DNA from: Arthrospira sp. PCC 9108
GTDB lineage: Bacteria > Cyanobacteriota > Cyanobacteriia > Cyanobacteriales > Microcoleaceae
Length of the DNA stretch: 64,000 bases
Assembly: GCA_016745315.1 (NCBI GenBank)
Contig: CP066886.1
Location: 3,348,501 to 3,412,500 of the forward strand
Direction of reading: 5' to 3'
The notes below the pieces were generated by a model. It saw only the letters and a program-made list of their open reading frames with translations, did not search any database and was not told where the DNA came from. The position numbers and the translations under genes are program-made. This document shows positions 28,032 through 36,398 of the stretch, piece after piece. The first letter of the stretch is position 1. Each line of letters starts with the position of its first letter.

Positions 28032-28643
28032 ATGTCCAAAGTTTATACTACACAGGAACTGCTACGCATTTTACAAGATGAGAAAAAGGCTTGTCTAAAT
28101 GGTAAACGCCTGAATTTAAAGGCGACTCCTGGGGTGGGAAATCCGGTGATTGATCACTTTTTGAAACCTGATGCTATTCAGAAGTTTACCGCCTATCAAG
28201 ATTTTAAGGCGGCGGTTCATGAATATCAACGGGAAAATCAGGTGTCTGGGATTGTGTGGCGACAGATACAAGTGGCAGAAATTATCCTAGATTATCCGAT
28301 GATTGGAGAACAACTAATTGCTTTACCTGAAGATTTGGAAATTCTCAAACAGGCTAAGGATAGGTTGATTGATTTCTGGTATCGGGTGACGGAAAATATG
28401 GATTTATATTTGAGTCTTAATGGGGGGAAAAATCACCGCCAAATAAAGGGTTATGATATAGATGCGATCGCCCAAAGGACAGAGTGGGCTTGTGTTTGGA
28501 AGTGGGAAAAATCCCATTTCTTGGAGATGTTGTTACAATTGGGTTGGGGACAGCCAGGAGAAGCCTCGGATCGGCGTGGATGGCCGGATTCTGGTAGTGA
28601 ATATATACACGCTGTGCGATCGGGTAAATTACCTATTTGCTAA
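28032..28643 (+). CDS. Conserved protein of unknown function
   Basis: 203 aa, soluble, no signal peptide or membrane segment. I do not recognise the family. The sequence is well-formed, with codon use like its neighbours, several Trp residues (GIVWRQ, FWYRV, WACVWKWEKSHF) and a charged N-terminal half. The end, SEYIHAVRSGKLPIC, looks natural. It follows prfB by 88 bases on the same strand and could be co-transcribed, but the gap and a weak inverted repeat (GGGAGG/CCTCCC) argue either way. Confidence 0.7.
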   Translation: MSKVYTTQELLRILQDEKKACLNGKRLNLKATPGVGNPVIDHFLKPDAIQKFTAYQDFKAAVHEYQRENQVSGIVWRQIQVAEIILDYPMIGEQLIALPEDLEILKQAKDRLIDFWYRVTENMDLYLSLNGGKNHRQIKGYDIDAIAQRTEWACVWKWEKSHFLEMLLQLGWGQPGEASDRRGWPDSGSEYIHAVRSGKLPIC

Positions 28644-28667
28644 TTCATGATCAGCGGTATCGGGCTA

Positions 28668-30160
28668 TGATAGCTATAATAAATAATAGACTTTAATGGT
28701 TAGGTGATGTTATGAATTATACTCCATCAGTTTCTCAAACAATTCTCCCAACTTTGGAAAATGGCGATCGCTTATCGATGGTAGAATTTGAGCGCCGCTA
28801 TAGTTTGCTACCGGATATAAAAAAGGCTGAATTAGTGGAAGGAGTCGTTTATATGACATCCCCTGTTAGAGTCCGACAACACGGAAAACCTCATAGTGAT
28901 GTTATTGGTTGGCTGGTTTTCTACCGCAGTTTTACACCTAACATTATGGTTTGTGACAACACCAGTGTTCGCCTAGACATGGATAATGAACCCCAACCAG
29001 ACGCTTTATTGCGTATGGAAGAGGCGGCGGGGGGACAGTCGCGCATTAGTGAGGATGATTATATAGAAGGACCGCCAGAATTGATTGTAGAAATTGCAGC
29101 CAGTAGCGCCTCAAAAGACCTCCACGATAAGCTACACGCCTATCGCCGTAATGGTGTAAGGGAATATTTAGTCTGGCTGGTTGATGGGTCAGAATTTCGC
29201 TGGTATGTACTCTTTGAAGGACGCTATCAGCTACAACAGATAGATGAGTCGGGTTGTCTGAAAAGTCAATTTTTCCCAGGTTTATGGTTAGATGTCAATG
29301 CACTATTATCGGGTAATATGGCACAGGTTTTAGCTAAGTTACAGGAAGGAATAGCTACCTCAGAATATCAGGAATTTGTACAAAGATTGTCAATCAATCC
29401 CTAACATGGCGGAAGTGGCTGGAAAGGCGATCGCGGATAGCTATAATAAATAATAGACTTTAATGGTTAGGTGATGTTATGAATTATACTCCATCAGTTT
29501 CTCAAACAATTCTCCCAACTTTGGAAAATGGCGATCGCTTATCGATGGTAGAATTTGAGCGTCGCTATAGTTTGCTACCGGATATAAAAAAGGCTGAATT
29601 AGTGGAAGGAGTCGTTTATATGACATCCCCTGTTAGAGTCCGACAACACGCCGACCCTCACGCCAAAATCATCACTTGGTTACAAGTTTATGCAGCTTCT
29701 ACACCAGAGACTCAAGTGGCGGATAACGCAAGTGTTCGCCTAGACATGGATAATGAACCGCAACCAGACGCTTTATTGCGTATGGAAGAGGCGGCGGGGG
29801 GACAGTCGCGCATTAGTGAGGATGATTATATAGAAGGACCGCCAGAATTGATTGTAGAAATTGCAGCCAGTAGCGCCTCAAAAGACCTCCACGATAAGCT
29901 ACACGCCTATCGCCGTAATGGTGTAAGGGAATATTTAGTCTGGCTAGTTGATGGGTCAGAATTTCGCTGGTATGTACTCTTTGAAGGACGCTATCAGCTA
30001 CAACAGATAGATGAGTCGGGTTGTCTGAAAAGTCAATTTTTCCCAGGTTTATGGTTAGATGTCAATGCGCTATTATCGGGTAATATGGCACAGGTTTTAG
30101 CTAAGTTACAGGAGGGAATAGCTACCCCAGAATATCAGGAATTTGTGGCAAGATTTATGC
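28668..30160 (+). repeat. Tandem gene duplication, 767-base period (Uma2 pair)
   Basis: Upstream sequence GATAGCTATAATAAATAATA plus the gene occurs twice (28668 and 29435). Identity is near complete outside 28884-28963 versus 29651-29730. The pattern suggests recent homogenisation or partial recombination with a diverged third copy. Confidence 0.85.
28712..29404 (+). CDS. Uma2 family (DUF820) putative endonuclease, copy 1
   Basis: 230 aa, a fold related to PD-(D/E)xK nucleases that is highly expanded in cyanobacteria. Candidate catalytic residues: Asp in EPQPDALL (about 96), Glu in PELIVEIAA (about 128) and Lys in HDKLHAYRRNGVREYLVW (about 142). A TATAAT lies about 38 bases upstream and AGGTGAT serves as ribosome site. 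It is one of two tandem copies (767-base period) that are nearly identical except for an 80-base central block. Function of the family is not established. Confidence 0.85.
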   Translation: MNYTPSVSQTILPTLENGDRLSMVEFERRYSLLPDIKKAELVEGVVYMTSPVRVRQHGKPHSDVIGWLVFYRSFTPNIMVCDNTSVRLDMDNEPQPDALLRMEEAAGGQSRISEDDYIEGPPELIVEIAASSASKDLHDKLHAYRRNGVREYLVWLVDGSEFRWYVLFEGRYQLQQIDESGCLKSQFFPGLWLDVNALLSGNMAQVLAKLQEGIATSEYQEFVQRLSINP

Positions 30161-30168
30161 CCAGTTAA
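29479..30168 (+). CDS. Uma2 family (DUF820) putative endonuclease, copy 2
   Basis: 229 aa. The promoter region, first 57 codons and the part from about residue 85 onward nearly match copy 1 (only scattered base changes). Residues about 58-84 differ strongly (ADPHAKIITWLQVYAASTPE versus GKPHSDVIGWLVFYRSFTPN). The same candidate catalytic residues are present. It converges with the recJ region; its stop overlaps the end of the displaced RecJ tail by four bases. Confidence 0.85.
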   Translation: MNYTPSVSQTILPTLENGDRLSMVEFERRYSLLPDIKKAELVEGVVYMTSPVRVRQHADPHAKIITWLQVYAASTPETQVADNASVRLDMDNEPQPDALLRMEEAAGGQSRISEDDYIEGPPELIVEIAASSASKDLHDKLHAYRRNGVREYLVWLVDGSEFRWYVLFEGRYQLQQIDESGCLKSQFFPGLWLDVNALLSGNMAQVLAKLQEGIATPEYQEFVARFMPS

Positions 30169-30541
30169 CTGATTCTACACATACCATCAATGGTTTCTAG
30201 GGGAACTTCACAGAAATATTGCCGGGTAAATTGTTCTTCTTCAATGGTGGCAAAAAATATGTCTAGTAAGGAGCCAAAATCCTGGTCAGATTCAGATATA
30301 TCCGCGATTTTACCAGTGGTCTGAGAGCTAATATATAACAGTTTATTTGATGGGGTATCCTCAGCTAATTCTATCTGGTAGCCTAGGGATTTTAGACAAT
30401 GCAAACCCCTAGTTAAAGCTATATCCCCAATGGCTAATTTTTCTAATAAGTCCTGGGGACTAATTCCTTGATGATTATGGCTTAAATTATCCGCGATTTG
30501 GGTGAGTTTTTGCCAAACTTCTTGGGGGATATCCTGGGGGG
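30165..30541 (-). pseudogene. Out-of-frame C-terminal extension of RecJ
   Basis: Open in the frame one base off recJ: QDIPQEVWQKLTQIADNL, then a helix-rich segment (GISPQDLLEKLAIGDIALTR, HCLKSLGYQIELAED) ending CRIS-stop. It is protein-like with no start of its own except a TTG at 30404. Contiguity with recJ after a single-base correction is the simplest explanation. Confidence 0.75.
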
Positions 30542-32533
30542 TGGAGAATAGGCGATCGCCAATTTTTTACCAGCCTTGACAGCCTCAGCAAACCAGCCTG
30601 TTAATTCCTCCCAACTCCCCGGACAATCACTCACCACCAAATAATTACTTTCCCAACTAATCGGCTGATTATCATCATCTAAAACTGTACTTTCTCCAGG
30701 GGGATGATTCCGAAAATCCGCTATATCAACAGCAATTAAGGGGGGGTTAATTTCCGTTTCTGATAAAGCAGGACGCACAGCCAATAGTCGCACCTCGTAG
30801 CATCTTTTATGAGCATTAAAATCCAACTCGACGATCGCATCATATCGACCAGGGGGTAATTCCTCTTTATAGTGACCCCACCAAACCCCCGGAAAACCTA
30901 ATTCCGTAGAATCATCAAATAGGTCATAGGTAGTCCTAATATACTGAACTTTTTTACCCCGTAAATCATAAGGATTTTCATTCCAAACATTATCAAACCA
31001 GCAATTCTTAATTAACAACTTGGGAACCGGATTTCCCATTCCGCAGGGTTCCAACAATTTTAACTCTTTGAATAAATGAGAACCCAATTCTGCCACAGTA
31101 CAAACCAAATCGACTATAATAGGAGATTGAGAGAGTAATATTCCCCCCATACGTTGTCGGAGTTCTCGGTCTATGGCTTGTGTAAATATGGGGATATTCT
31201 CAATGGGTAAACTCAAGCCAGCGGCGAAAGGATGACCCCCAAAATTATGCAATAGATGCCGTTGATTATATACTAAATCATAGAGGTCAATTTGATTGAT
31301 TGAACGCGCCGAACCCCTCGCCAGTCCGGTTTCTGTGCCGCCTTCGGTAGTCAGTAAAATAGTAGGACGGCTATATTCTTGGGCGATTTGACCGGCGACT
31401 AATCCTAATACTCCCACAGACCATTGAGGGTCACTCAGGACGATCGCATAAGTAGTAGATAAGTCGATTCTTTGCAACTTTTCCCGCACCTCATAGGCGA
31501 GATTTTTCTGCAACTCTCGGCGGCGAAGGTTAGCTATTTCGGTATTGATGGCTAATTGTTTCGCCCTTTGGGGGTCGGGGGTGGTGAGTAATTCCACGAC
31601 ACAACTAACGTCCCCATAAATGCGACTAACTGCATTAATTCTCGGACCGATACCAAAGGATATATCGGTAGGGCGATCGCCATTTTTTTGACACAATTTC
31701 AGCAATTCCGCAACTCCCGGACGGGTGGGTTGATCTAGTTGTTTTTGGAGTTGTTGAATCCCTCGTTTAGCTAAATAGCGACAGTCTCCGCTAAGTTCAA
31801 CCAAATCCGCAATTAAACCAATAGCCACCAAATCTAGTAAATTCTCTAAAGGCTGTTGAGAAACGCCTGGTAAAGCCATATATAATGCTTCTATTAACTT
31901 ATAAGCGATCGCTACTCCTGAGAGATGATAAAGGGGATGGTCAGTCGGTAAATTGCGAGGATTAATAATCGCCAGGACGGGGGGTCGTGTGGGTGGTAAG
32001 GTATGGTGGTCTGTGATAATGACATCAATACCCAAATCTTGCGCTAGTTGTAATTCGGCTAAATTTGTGCTTCCGGTATCGCAGGTAATAATCAGACTAC
32101 AACCTTGCGCCGCCAAGGTTTCAATTGTCCGTTGGTTTAGTCCGTGGGAGTCGGTCAAACGGTTAGGAATAGTGTAGGAAACAGAGGACCCAAAAAACTG
32201 TCGCAACCCTTCCCACAAAACGGCGGTCGCGGTGATACCGTCTGCGTCAAAGTCTCCCCAAATCACGATTTTTTCAGGGTTATTGTGGCTGATACATTTC
32301 TGATAAGCGAGAGTTAATCGGGCGATCGCCTCTTGCATTTCCGCCCCAAATTCTGCCGGACTAGCGGGTTGATAGCTGTCAATTTCCAGAAATCTAGTCA
32401 ACTGTTCCCGCGTCGAAATTCCCCGACACAGTAATAGTTGACACAAGTATTTTCCCGAAATATTAGGGTGATGTCGCTGGATTTCTGGAATCATCCAATG
32501 AGGGATGTTTGGGGATGGTTGAACCTTCCACAT
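30482..32533 (-). CDS. recJ: Single-stranded-DNA exonuclease RecJ, frameshifted near the C-terminus
   Basis: 683 aa as read. RecJ degrades single-stranded DNA 5' to 3' in recombination and mismatch repair. DHH-family motifs are visible: IWGDFDADGITATAVLW (about 70, metal-binding Asp residues), TCDTGS, DHHTLPPTRPP, and the DHHA1 domain with GLARGSARSINQIDLYDL and NFGGHPFAAGLSL. The frame ends PPPRISPKKFG...RII in poor-quality sequence. Adding one C to the run at 30536-30541 continues it as PQDIPQEVWQKLTQIADNLS and on to a stop at 30165, giving 789 aa, the usual cyanobacterial length. The core catalytic domains are intact regardless. Confidence 0.9.
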   Translation of the reverse strand: MWKVQPSPNIPHWMIPEIQRHHPNISGKYLCQLLLCRGISTREQLTRFLEIDSYQPASPAEFGAEMQEAIARLTLAYQKCISHNNPEKIVIWGDFDADGITATAVLWEGLRQFFGSSVSYTIPNRLTDSHGLNQRTIETLAAQGCSLIITCDTGSTNLAELQLAQDLGIDVIITDHHTLPPTRPPVLAIINPRNLPTDHPLYHLSGVAIAYKLIEALYMALPGVSQQPLENLLDLVAIGLIADLVELSGDCRYLAKRGIQQLQKQLDQPTRPGVAELLKLCQKNGDRPTDISFGIGPRINAVSRIYGDVSCVVELLTTPDPQRAKQLAINTEIANLRRRELQKNLAYEVREKLQRIDLSTTYAIVLSDPQWSVGVLGLVAGQIAQEYSRPTILLTTEGGTETGLARGSARSINQIDLYDLVYNQRHLLHNFGGHPFAAGLSLPIENIPIFTQAIDRELRQRMGGILLSQSPIIVDLVCTVAELGSHLFKELKLLEPCGMGNPVPKLLIKNCWFDNVWNENPYDLRGKKVQYIRTTYDLFDDSTELGFPGVWWGHYKEELPPGRYDAIVELDFNAHKRCYEVRLLAVRPALSETEINPPLIAVDIADFRNHPPGESTVLDDDNQPISWESNYLVVSDCPGSWEELTGWFAEAVKAGKKLAIAYSPPPRISPKKFGKNSPKSRII

Positions 32534-32547
32534 AGGTTAATTATCTG

Positions 32548-33354
32548 TTAATTATATCTAGTTAATTCGACTCGATAGCGCTGTTTTTTGGTCACAGAAA
32601 CCTCCCCAATTTCGAGTCTACCTTTCCCGCGAATAGCGATTAAATCTCCGGTTTTAATAGCAATGCTGGCTTGTTTAACCTCTTTCCAATTAACTCGGAC
32701 ATCACCCCCATCAATTAGCGTCACCATTTTACTGCGAGACATCCCAAATCCGGCAGAAGCGATCGCATCTAAACGCAAGGAAGCCTCAACGGTAGTCATG
32801 GCTTTTTTCTTGGGTTCTCGGACTTTCAACTCGCTTAAATCAATCGGTTGAACCTTGACGGGAACCGTCCGCACTTGGGTTAGGTTCATCTCCAGATATT
32901 CGACCAATTCAGGAATCACAATAGCCTGACCGCCGCGTTCTCCTAATACTATTATATCTCCGGTTTTTTCTCGCACAATTCCCGTACCTAATAAGGAACC
33001 CAGAAAGTCTCGGTGGGTAGCCGTGTCAAATAAAAAGTTCCCGGAAATGTCGATCGCTGCGATTTCTACATGGCTTGAGTCGAGGGGGAGTTCTGATCGG
33101 GCGATCGCCATTCGCTGACGTTCTGCTTGCGGATAGCCCCCCCAGGAGAAGGCTTGTACCTCTGTCAGTCGCTGAAAAATTCCTTGTGCTTCTGCGATTT
33201 CTGGGGGTGAGAGAAACTCAGTCTGTGTAATTTCCCAGGTTTTCAATGCTTGTTCCGCCAGGTCGATAATTCTGGCGATACAATCTCGATTTTCAATACC
33301 GTTAAGTAGTTCTTGCCTTGGCAGCATCAGTTTTTCGATTGTAGGTTGATGCAA
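32548..33354 (-). CDS. Photosystem II S4 domain protein (YlmH-like RNA-binding)
   Basis: 268 aa. A YlmH-type N-terminal part (EIAEAQGIFQRLTEVQAFSWGGYPQAERQRMAIA) is followed by a C-terminal S4 RNA-binding domain (RLDAIASAGFGMSRSKMVTLIDGGDVRVNW). This architecture is annotated in cyanobacteria and plastids as photosystem II S4 domain protein; a role in PSII maintenance is reported for the family but is indirect. ATG at 33354, or 33327 (MLPRQELL), which better matches the usual start. It is 15 bases upstream of recJ on the same strand, so the two are probably co-transcribed. Confidence 0.85.
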   Translation of the reverse strand: MHQPTIEKLMLPRQELLNGIENRDCIARIIDLAEQALKTWEITQTEFLSPPEIAEAQGIFQRLTEVQAFSWGGYPQAERQRMAIARSELPLDSSHVEIAAIDISGNFLFDTATHRDFLGSLLGTGIVREKTGDIIVLGERGGQAIVIPELVEYLEMNLTQVRTVPVKVQPIDLSELKVREPKKKAMTTVEASLRLDAIASAGFGMSRSKMVTLIDGGDVRVNWKEVKQASIAIKTGDLIAIRGKGRLEIGEVSVTKKQRYRVELTRYN

Positions 33355-33663
33355 TTAGTCATTTTCAATTTTAACAGGTTTTGGGCGATCGTCACATTTT
33401 CTTTTCTGGATCGGCAAATATCTTGCTGGCTAGTTATTTTGTCATGTAGTAGTCCTAGGGGGGGTCTAGGGTGAGTTATGATTCTTTAAATATCGCCAAA
33501 TCACATCACCAACAGCCACAATTTTAGGGTGCGTCACTTCGAGAATATTGTAATTTTCCAGCAGCATTAATTACGGTGAACAACCAACCCTTAAAAACAC
33601 CCAAAAAATTCGGCATTTTTGATAATGATTAATCTCTGTGGCGCAAGGTGGTTTAAAATAGTA
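33355..33663. other. Intergenic region upstream of the S4 gene
   Basis: No gene seen. Short poly-G run and AT-rich stretches only; leads into the MITE-like element at 33664. Confidence 0.4.
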
Positions 33664-33766
33664 TATAGCGTTTCCCGGATTAGTAAGGTACTTTTCAAAG
33701 CCCCTCTCCCCTTGGGAGAGGGGTTTGGGGTGAGGGCTCTACCTTATGGACATGAGAAACGCTATA
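33664..33766. mobile_element. MITE-like palindromic element (103 bp)
   Basis: Perfect 11-bp terminal inverted repeats TATAGCGTTTC (33664-33674) and GAAACGCTATA (33756-33766). Inside lie TAAGGTA (33683 region) and its complement TACCTTA, and a central perfect 10-bp hairpin CCCCTCTCCC-CTT-GGGAGAGGGG (33701-33723). It carries no ORF. The nested palindromes would fold into one long hairpin RNA. The style matches small non-autonomous elements dispersed in cyanobacterial genomes. Confidence 0.7.
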
Positions 33767-33785
33767 ACATCCGTGGTTACACCCA

Positions 33786-33826
33786 ACCCAAAATGCACGG
33801 TTACAAATCCAATATATAGCCAGCAC
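33786..33826 (+). pseudogene. 3' remnant of a third pentapeptide-RidA gene copy
   Basis: The 41 bases ending in CAGCACCTAA match the last codons of the gene at 33936-35075 (AAAATGCACGAGTACAAATC and TATAGCCAGCACCTAA) with a few differences. They are followed by the same 110-base spacer that separates the two intact copies. A deleted upstream copy explains this best. Confidence 0.7.
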
Positions 33827-36310
33827 CTAAAAAATGCACCATTGGCGGACAATCAGATATAATTTATAGTGCCATACCCAGCAGATATCTACTCTGTGAT
33901 ATGGTCAAAACGACATCTACCAGGACTAACTGAAAATGACACCACAAGAATTGGTTGACAGATACAAACTAGGTGAACGTGACTTCCCCGGAGTCGATTT
34001 ATCTTATACTACTTGGCAAGGACATGATTTTAGTGATATTAACTTAGAAGGTGCTGATTTAAGCAACTCTAGCTTTAAAAATATGACCTTTAATCAGGCT
34101 AATCTCAAGAATTGTAACTTTAGTGAATCAACTTTCCAATCCGTAAAATTTGTTAATGCAGACTTAACTAATGCCTGTTGTATCAAGTCTGATTTGAACA
34201 CCATCAATTTTTCTGGGGCAGATTTAACCGGGGCTCAATTCCAGGCATCTCGTCGATTTAGTGATATTAAAAGAGATAAAGCTATTCTCAAAAATGTCAA
34301 TTTTTCTGGCATTAAAATGTCTGGGGAAAATTGGTCGTATTTAGATTTAGAAGGGTGTAATTTTTCTCGGGTTGATGGATACCGCATCAACTTGGCTGGG
34401 TCTAACTGCACAAACTGTAATTTTAAAAATGCAAAACTAGAGGAAGCCATCTTGAAAAAAACTTGTTTAGAGGGTGCTAATTTAAAGCAAGCCAACCTCA
34501 AAAAAGCTAATCTGATGAAAGCCAAAGTTAAAAATGCTAGTTTTATTGGAGCTAATTTAACTGATGCTTATGTTTATGCGTCTAACTATCAAGACGCTGA
34601 AATAATTGGCGCAATTATGCCAGACGGTGAAGTTGACGACCCTGATGATTATTCGATTGTGGAAGTAGAGGAGTCCGGGGTAAAATCGACTAAGGCAGTA
34701 TTTATTAATACAGAAAACGCGCCGAAATCTCCTAATAGTCCTCACCAAGCTGTTATAATTAATGACTGTATATATATTGCTGGTCAAATAGCCATAGACC
34801 CCCGCCTAAATATTATGTTATGCGATGACGAAATTACCGACCAGACGCGGCGAGTGATGGATAATATTGGGGCAATTTTAACGGCGGCGGGAGTAGGTTG
34901 GTCTCAGGTGGTGACAACTACCATCTTTATGATAGACTTGCAGGAAAGCGATCGCATGAATAGCGTTTACTCTGGGTATTTCACCGATGGAAATATGCCA
35001 ATTTGCACCTGTGTAGCCGTGTCGAAACTCCCCGAAAATGCACGAGTACAAATCAAATGTATAGCCAGCACCTAAAAAATGCACCATTGGCGGACAATCA
35101 GATATAATTTATAGTGCCATACCCAGCAGATATCTACTCTGTGATATGGTCAAAACGACATCTACCAGGACTAACTGAAAATGGAAGCACAAAAATTGTT
35201 TGACAGATACAAACTAGGTGAACGCGACTTCCCCGGAGTCGATTTATCTTATACTACTTGGAAAGGATGTAATTTGAGTGAGATTAACTTAGAAGGTGCT
35301 GATTTAAGCAACTCTGACTTTCAAGAGATGACCTTTGATCATGCTAATCTCAAGAATTGTAACTTTAGTGGGTCAACTTTCCAATCCGTACAATTTGTTA
35401 ATGCCAACTTAACTAACGCCTGTTTTATCAAGTCTGATTTGCAAACCATAGATTTTTCTGGGGCAGATTTAACCGGGGCTCAATTCGAGGAATCTAGTCG
35501 ATTTGATGATATTAACATGGCTAAAGCTATAATCAAAAATGTTAATTTTTCTGGTAGTAAAATGTTTTCCATAAATTGGTCGTATTTGGATTTAGAAGGA
35601 TGTAATTTTTCTGGCATTTATGGATTCCGCATAAACTTGGCTGCAGCTAACTGCAAAAAATGTAATTTTAAAATGGCAAACCTAGAGGAAGCCATCTTGA
35701 GAGAGACTTGTTTAGAGGGGGCTAATTTCAAGCAAGCTAACATCAAAACAGCTAATCTAATGAAAGCCAAAGTTAAAAATGCGAGTTTTGTCGGAGCCAA
35801 TTTAACTGATGCAAATTTGTACCTAACTAACTATCAAGAAGCTCAAATCATTGGCGCAATTATGCCAGACGGTGAAGTTTATGACCTCGATGATGATTTG
35901 ATTATGGAAGTGGGGGAGTCTGGGAGAAACTCGACTAAGGCAGAATTTATTAATACAGAAAACGCGCCGAAATCTCCTAATAGTCCTCACCAAGCCGTTA
36001 TCATTAATGACTGTATATATATTGCTGGTCAAATAGCCATAGCCCCCCGCCTAAATATTATGTTATGCGATGACGAAATTACCGACCAGACGCGGCGAGT
36101 GATGGATAATATTGGCGCGATTTTAACGGCGGCGGGAGTAGGTTGGTCTAAGGTGATGAAAACGACGATTTTTATGGTAGACTTGCAGGAAAGCGATCGC
36201 ATGAATAGCGTTTACTCTAGCTATTTTACCGATGGAAATATGCCAATTTGCACCTGTGTAGCCGTGTCGCAACTCCCGGAAAATGCACGAGTCCAAATAG
36301 AATGTATAGC
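33817..36310 (+). repeat. Tandem duplication, 1245-base unit (pentapeptide-RidA)
   Basis: Sequence from ATAGCCAGCACCTAAAAAAT through the gene repeats at 33817 and 35062. The spacer and the RidA halves are near identical; the pentapeptide halves differ. Confidence 0.85.
33936..35075 (+). CDS. Pentapeptide-repeat protein fused to a RidA-like domain, copy 1
   Basis: 379 aa. Residues about 15-225 are A(D/N)Lxx-type pentapeptide repeats (LEGADLSNSSFKNMTFNQAN and so on) that fold as a right-handed quadrilateral helix. After an acidic linker, residues about 255-378 align with RidA/YjgF along their full length (NTENAPKSPNSP, GQIAIDPRLN, RRVMDNIGAILTAAGVGW, TIFMIDLQESDRMNSVY). In catalytic RidA the motif PARS supplies the arginine that binds the imine substrate's carboxylate. 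Here it reads MPICTC (Cys about 357), and the GPY of the N-terminus is also lost. Deaminase activity is therefore unlikely. The domain may serve as a trimerisation or ligand-binding module. Confidence 0.85.
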   Translation: MTPQELVDRYKLGERDFPGVDLSYTTWQGHDFSDINLEGADLSNSSFKNMTFNQANLKNCNFSESTFQSVKFVNADLTNACCIKSDLNTINFSGADLTGAQFQASRRFSDIKRDKAILKNVNFSGIKMSGENWSYLDLEGCNFSRVDGYRINLAGSNCTNCNFKNAKLEEAILKKTCLEGANLKQANLKKANLMKAKVKNASFIGANLTDAYVYASNYQDAEIIGAIMPDGEVDDPDDYSIVEVEESGVKSTKAVFINTENAPKSPNSPHQAVIINDCIYIAGQIAIDPRLNIMLCDDEITDQTRRVMDNIGAILTAAGVGWSQVVTTTIFMIDLQESDRMNSVYSGYFTDGNMPICTCVAVSKLPENARVQIKCIAST

Positions 36311-36320
36311 CACCTTATAG
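35181..36320 (+). CDS. Pentapeptide-repeat protein fused to a RidA-like domain, copy 2
   Basis: 379 aa, tandem paralog of the preceding gene (1245-base period, identical 5' spacer). The pentapeptide half has diverged more (for example LSEINLEGADLSNSDFQEMT) than the RidA half, which is nearly identical and again has PICTC in place of PARS. It ends VQIECIATL where copy 1 has VQIKCIAST. Upstream spacer includes the sequence GATATAATTTATAG that could provide a -10 box (TATAAT about 35102). A terminator follows at 36331. Confidence 0.85.
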   Translation: MEAQKLFDRYKLGERDFPGVDLSYTTWKGCNLSEINLEGADLSNSDFQEMTFDHANLKNCNFSGSTFQSVQFVNANLTNACFIKSDLQTIDFSGADLTGAQFEESSRFDDINMAKAIIKNVNFSGSKMFSINWSYLDLEGCNFSGIYGFRINLAAANCKKCNFKMANLEEAILRETCLEGANFKQANIKTANLMKAKVKNASFVGANLTDANLYLTNYQEAQIIGAIMPDGEVYDLDDDLIMEVGESGRNSTKAEFINTENAPKSPNSPHQAVIINDCIYIAGQIAIAPRLNIMLCDDEITDQTRRVMDNIGAILTAAGVGWSKVMKTTIFMVDLQESDRMNSVYSSYFTDGNMPICTCVAVSQLPENARVQIECIATL

Positions 36321-36330
36321 CATAAAGCAG

Positions 36331-36352
36331 CCCCCCAGAGGTGGGGGGTTTT
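36331..36352 (+). terminator. Terminator after the pentapeptide-RidA pair
   Basis: CCCCCCA-GAGG-TGGGGGG followed by TTTT, 10 bases after the stop at 36320. Confidence 0.75.
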
Positions 36353-36398
36353 GGGTGAGGGAAAACTCAGTTAATCACCAAGGGACTAAACCTGATAA

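Noticed and set aside
30165..30404. Independent 79-aa gene
   Set aside because: It has only a TTG start and continues open upstream into recJ; explained as the displaced RecJ tail.
33619..33819. 66-aa open frame
   Set aside because: It runs through the MITE-like element and the remnant of the pentapeptide-RidA copy; no ribosome site.
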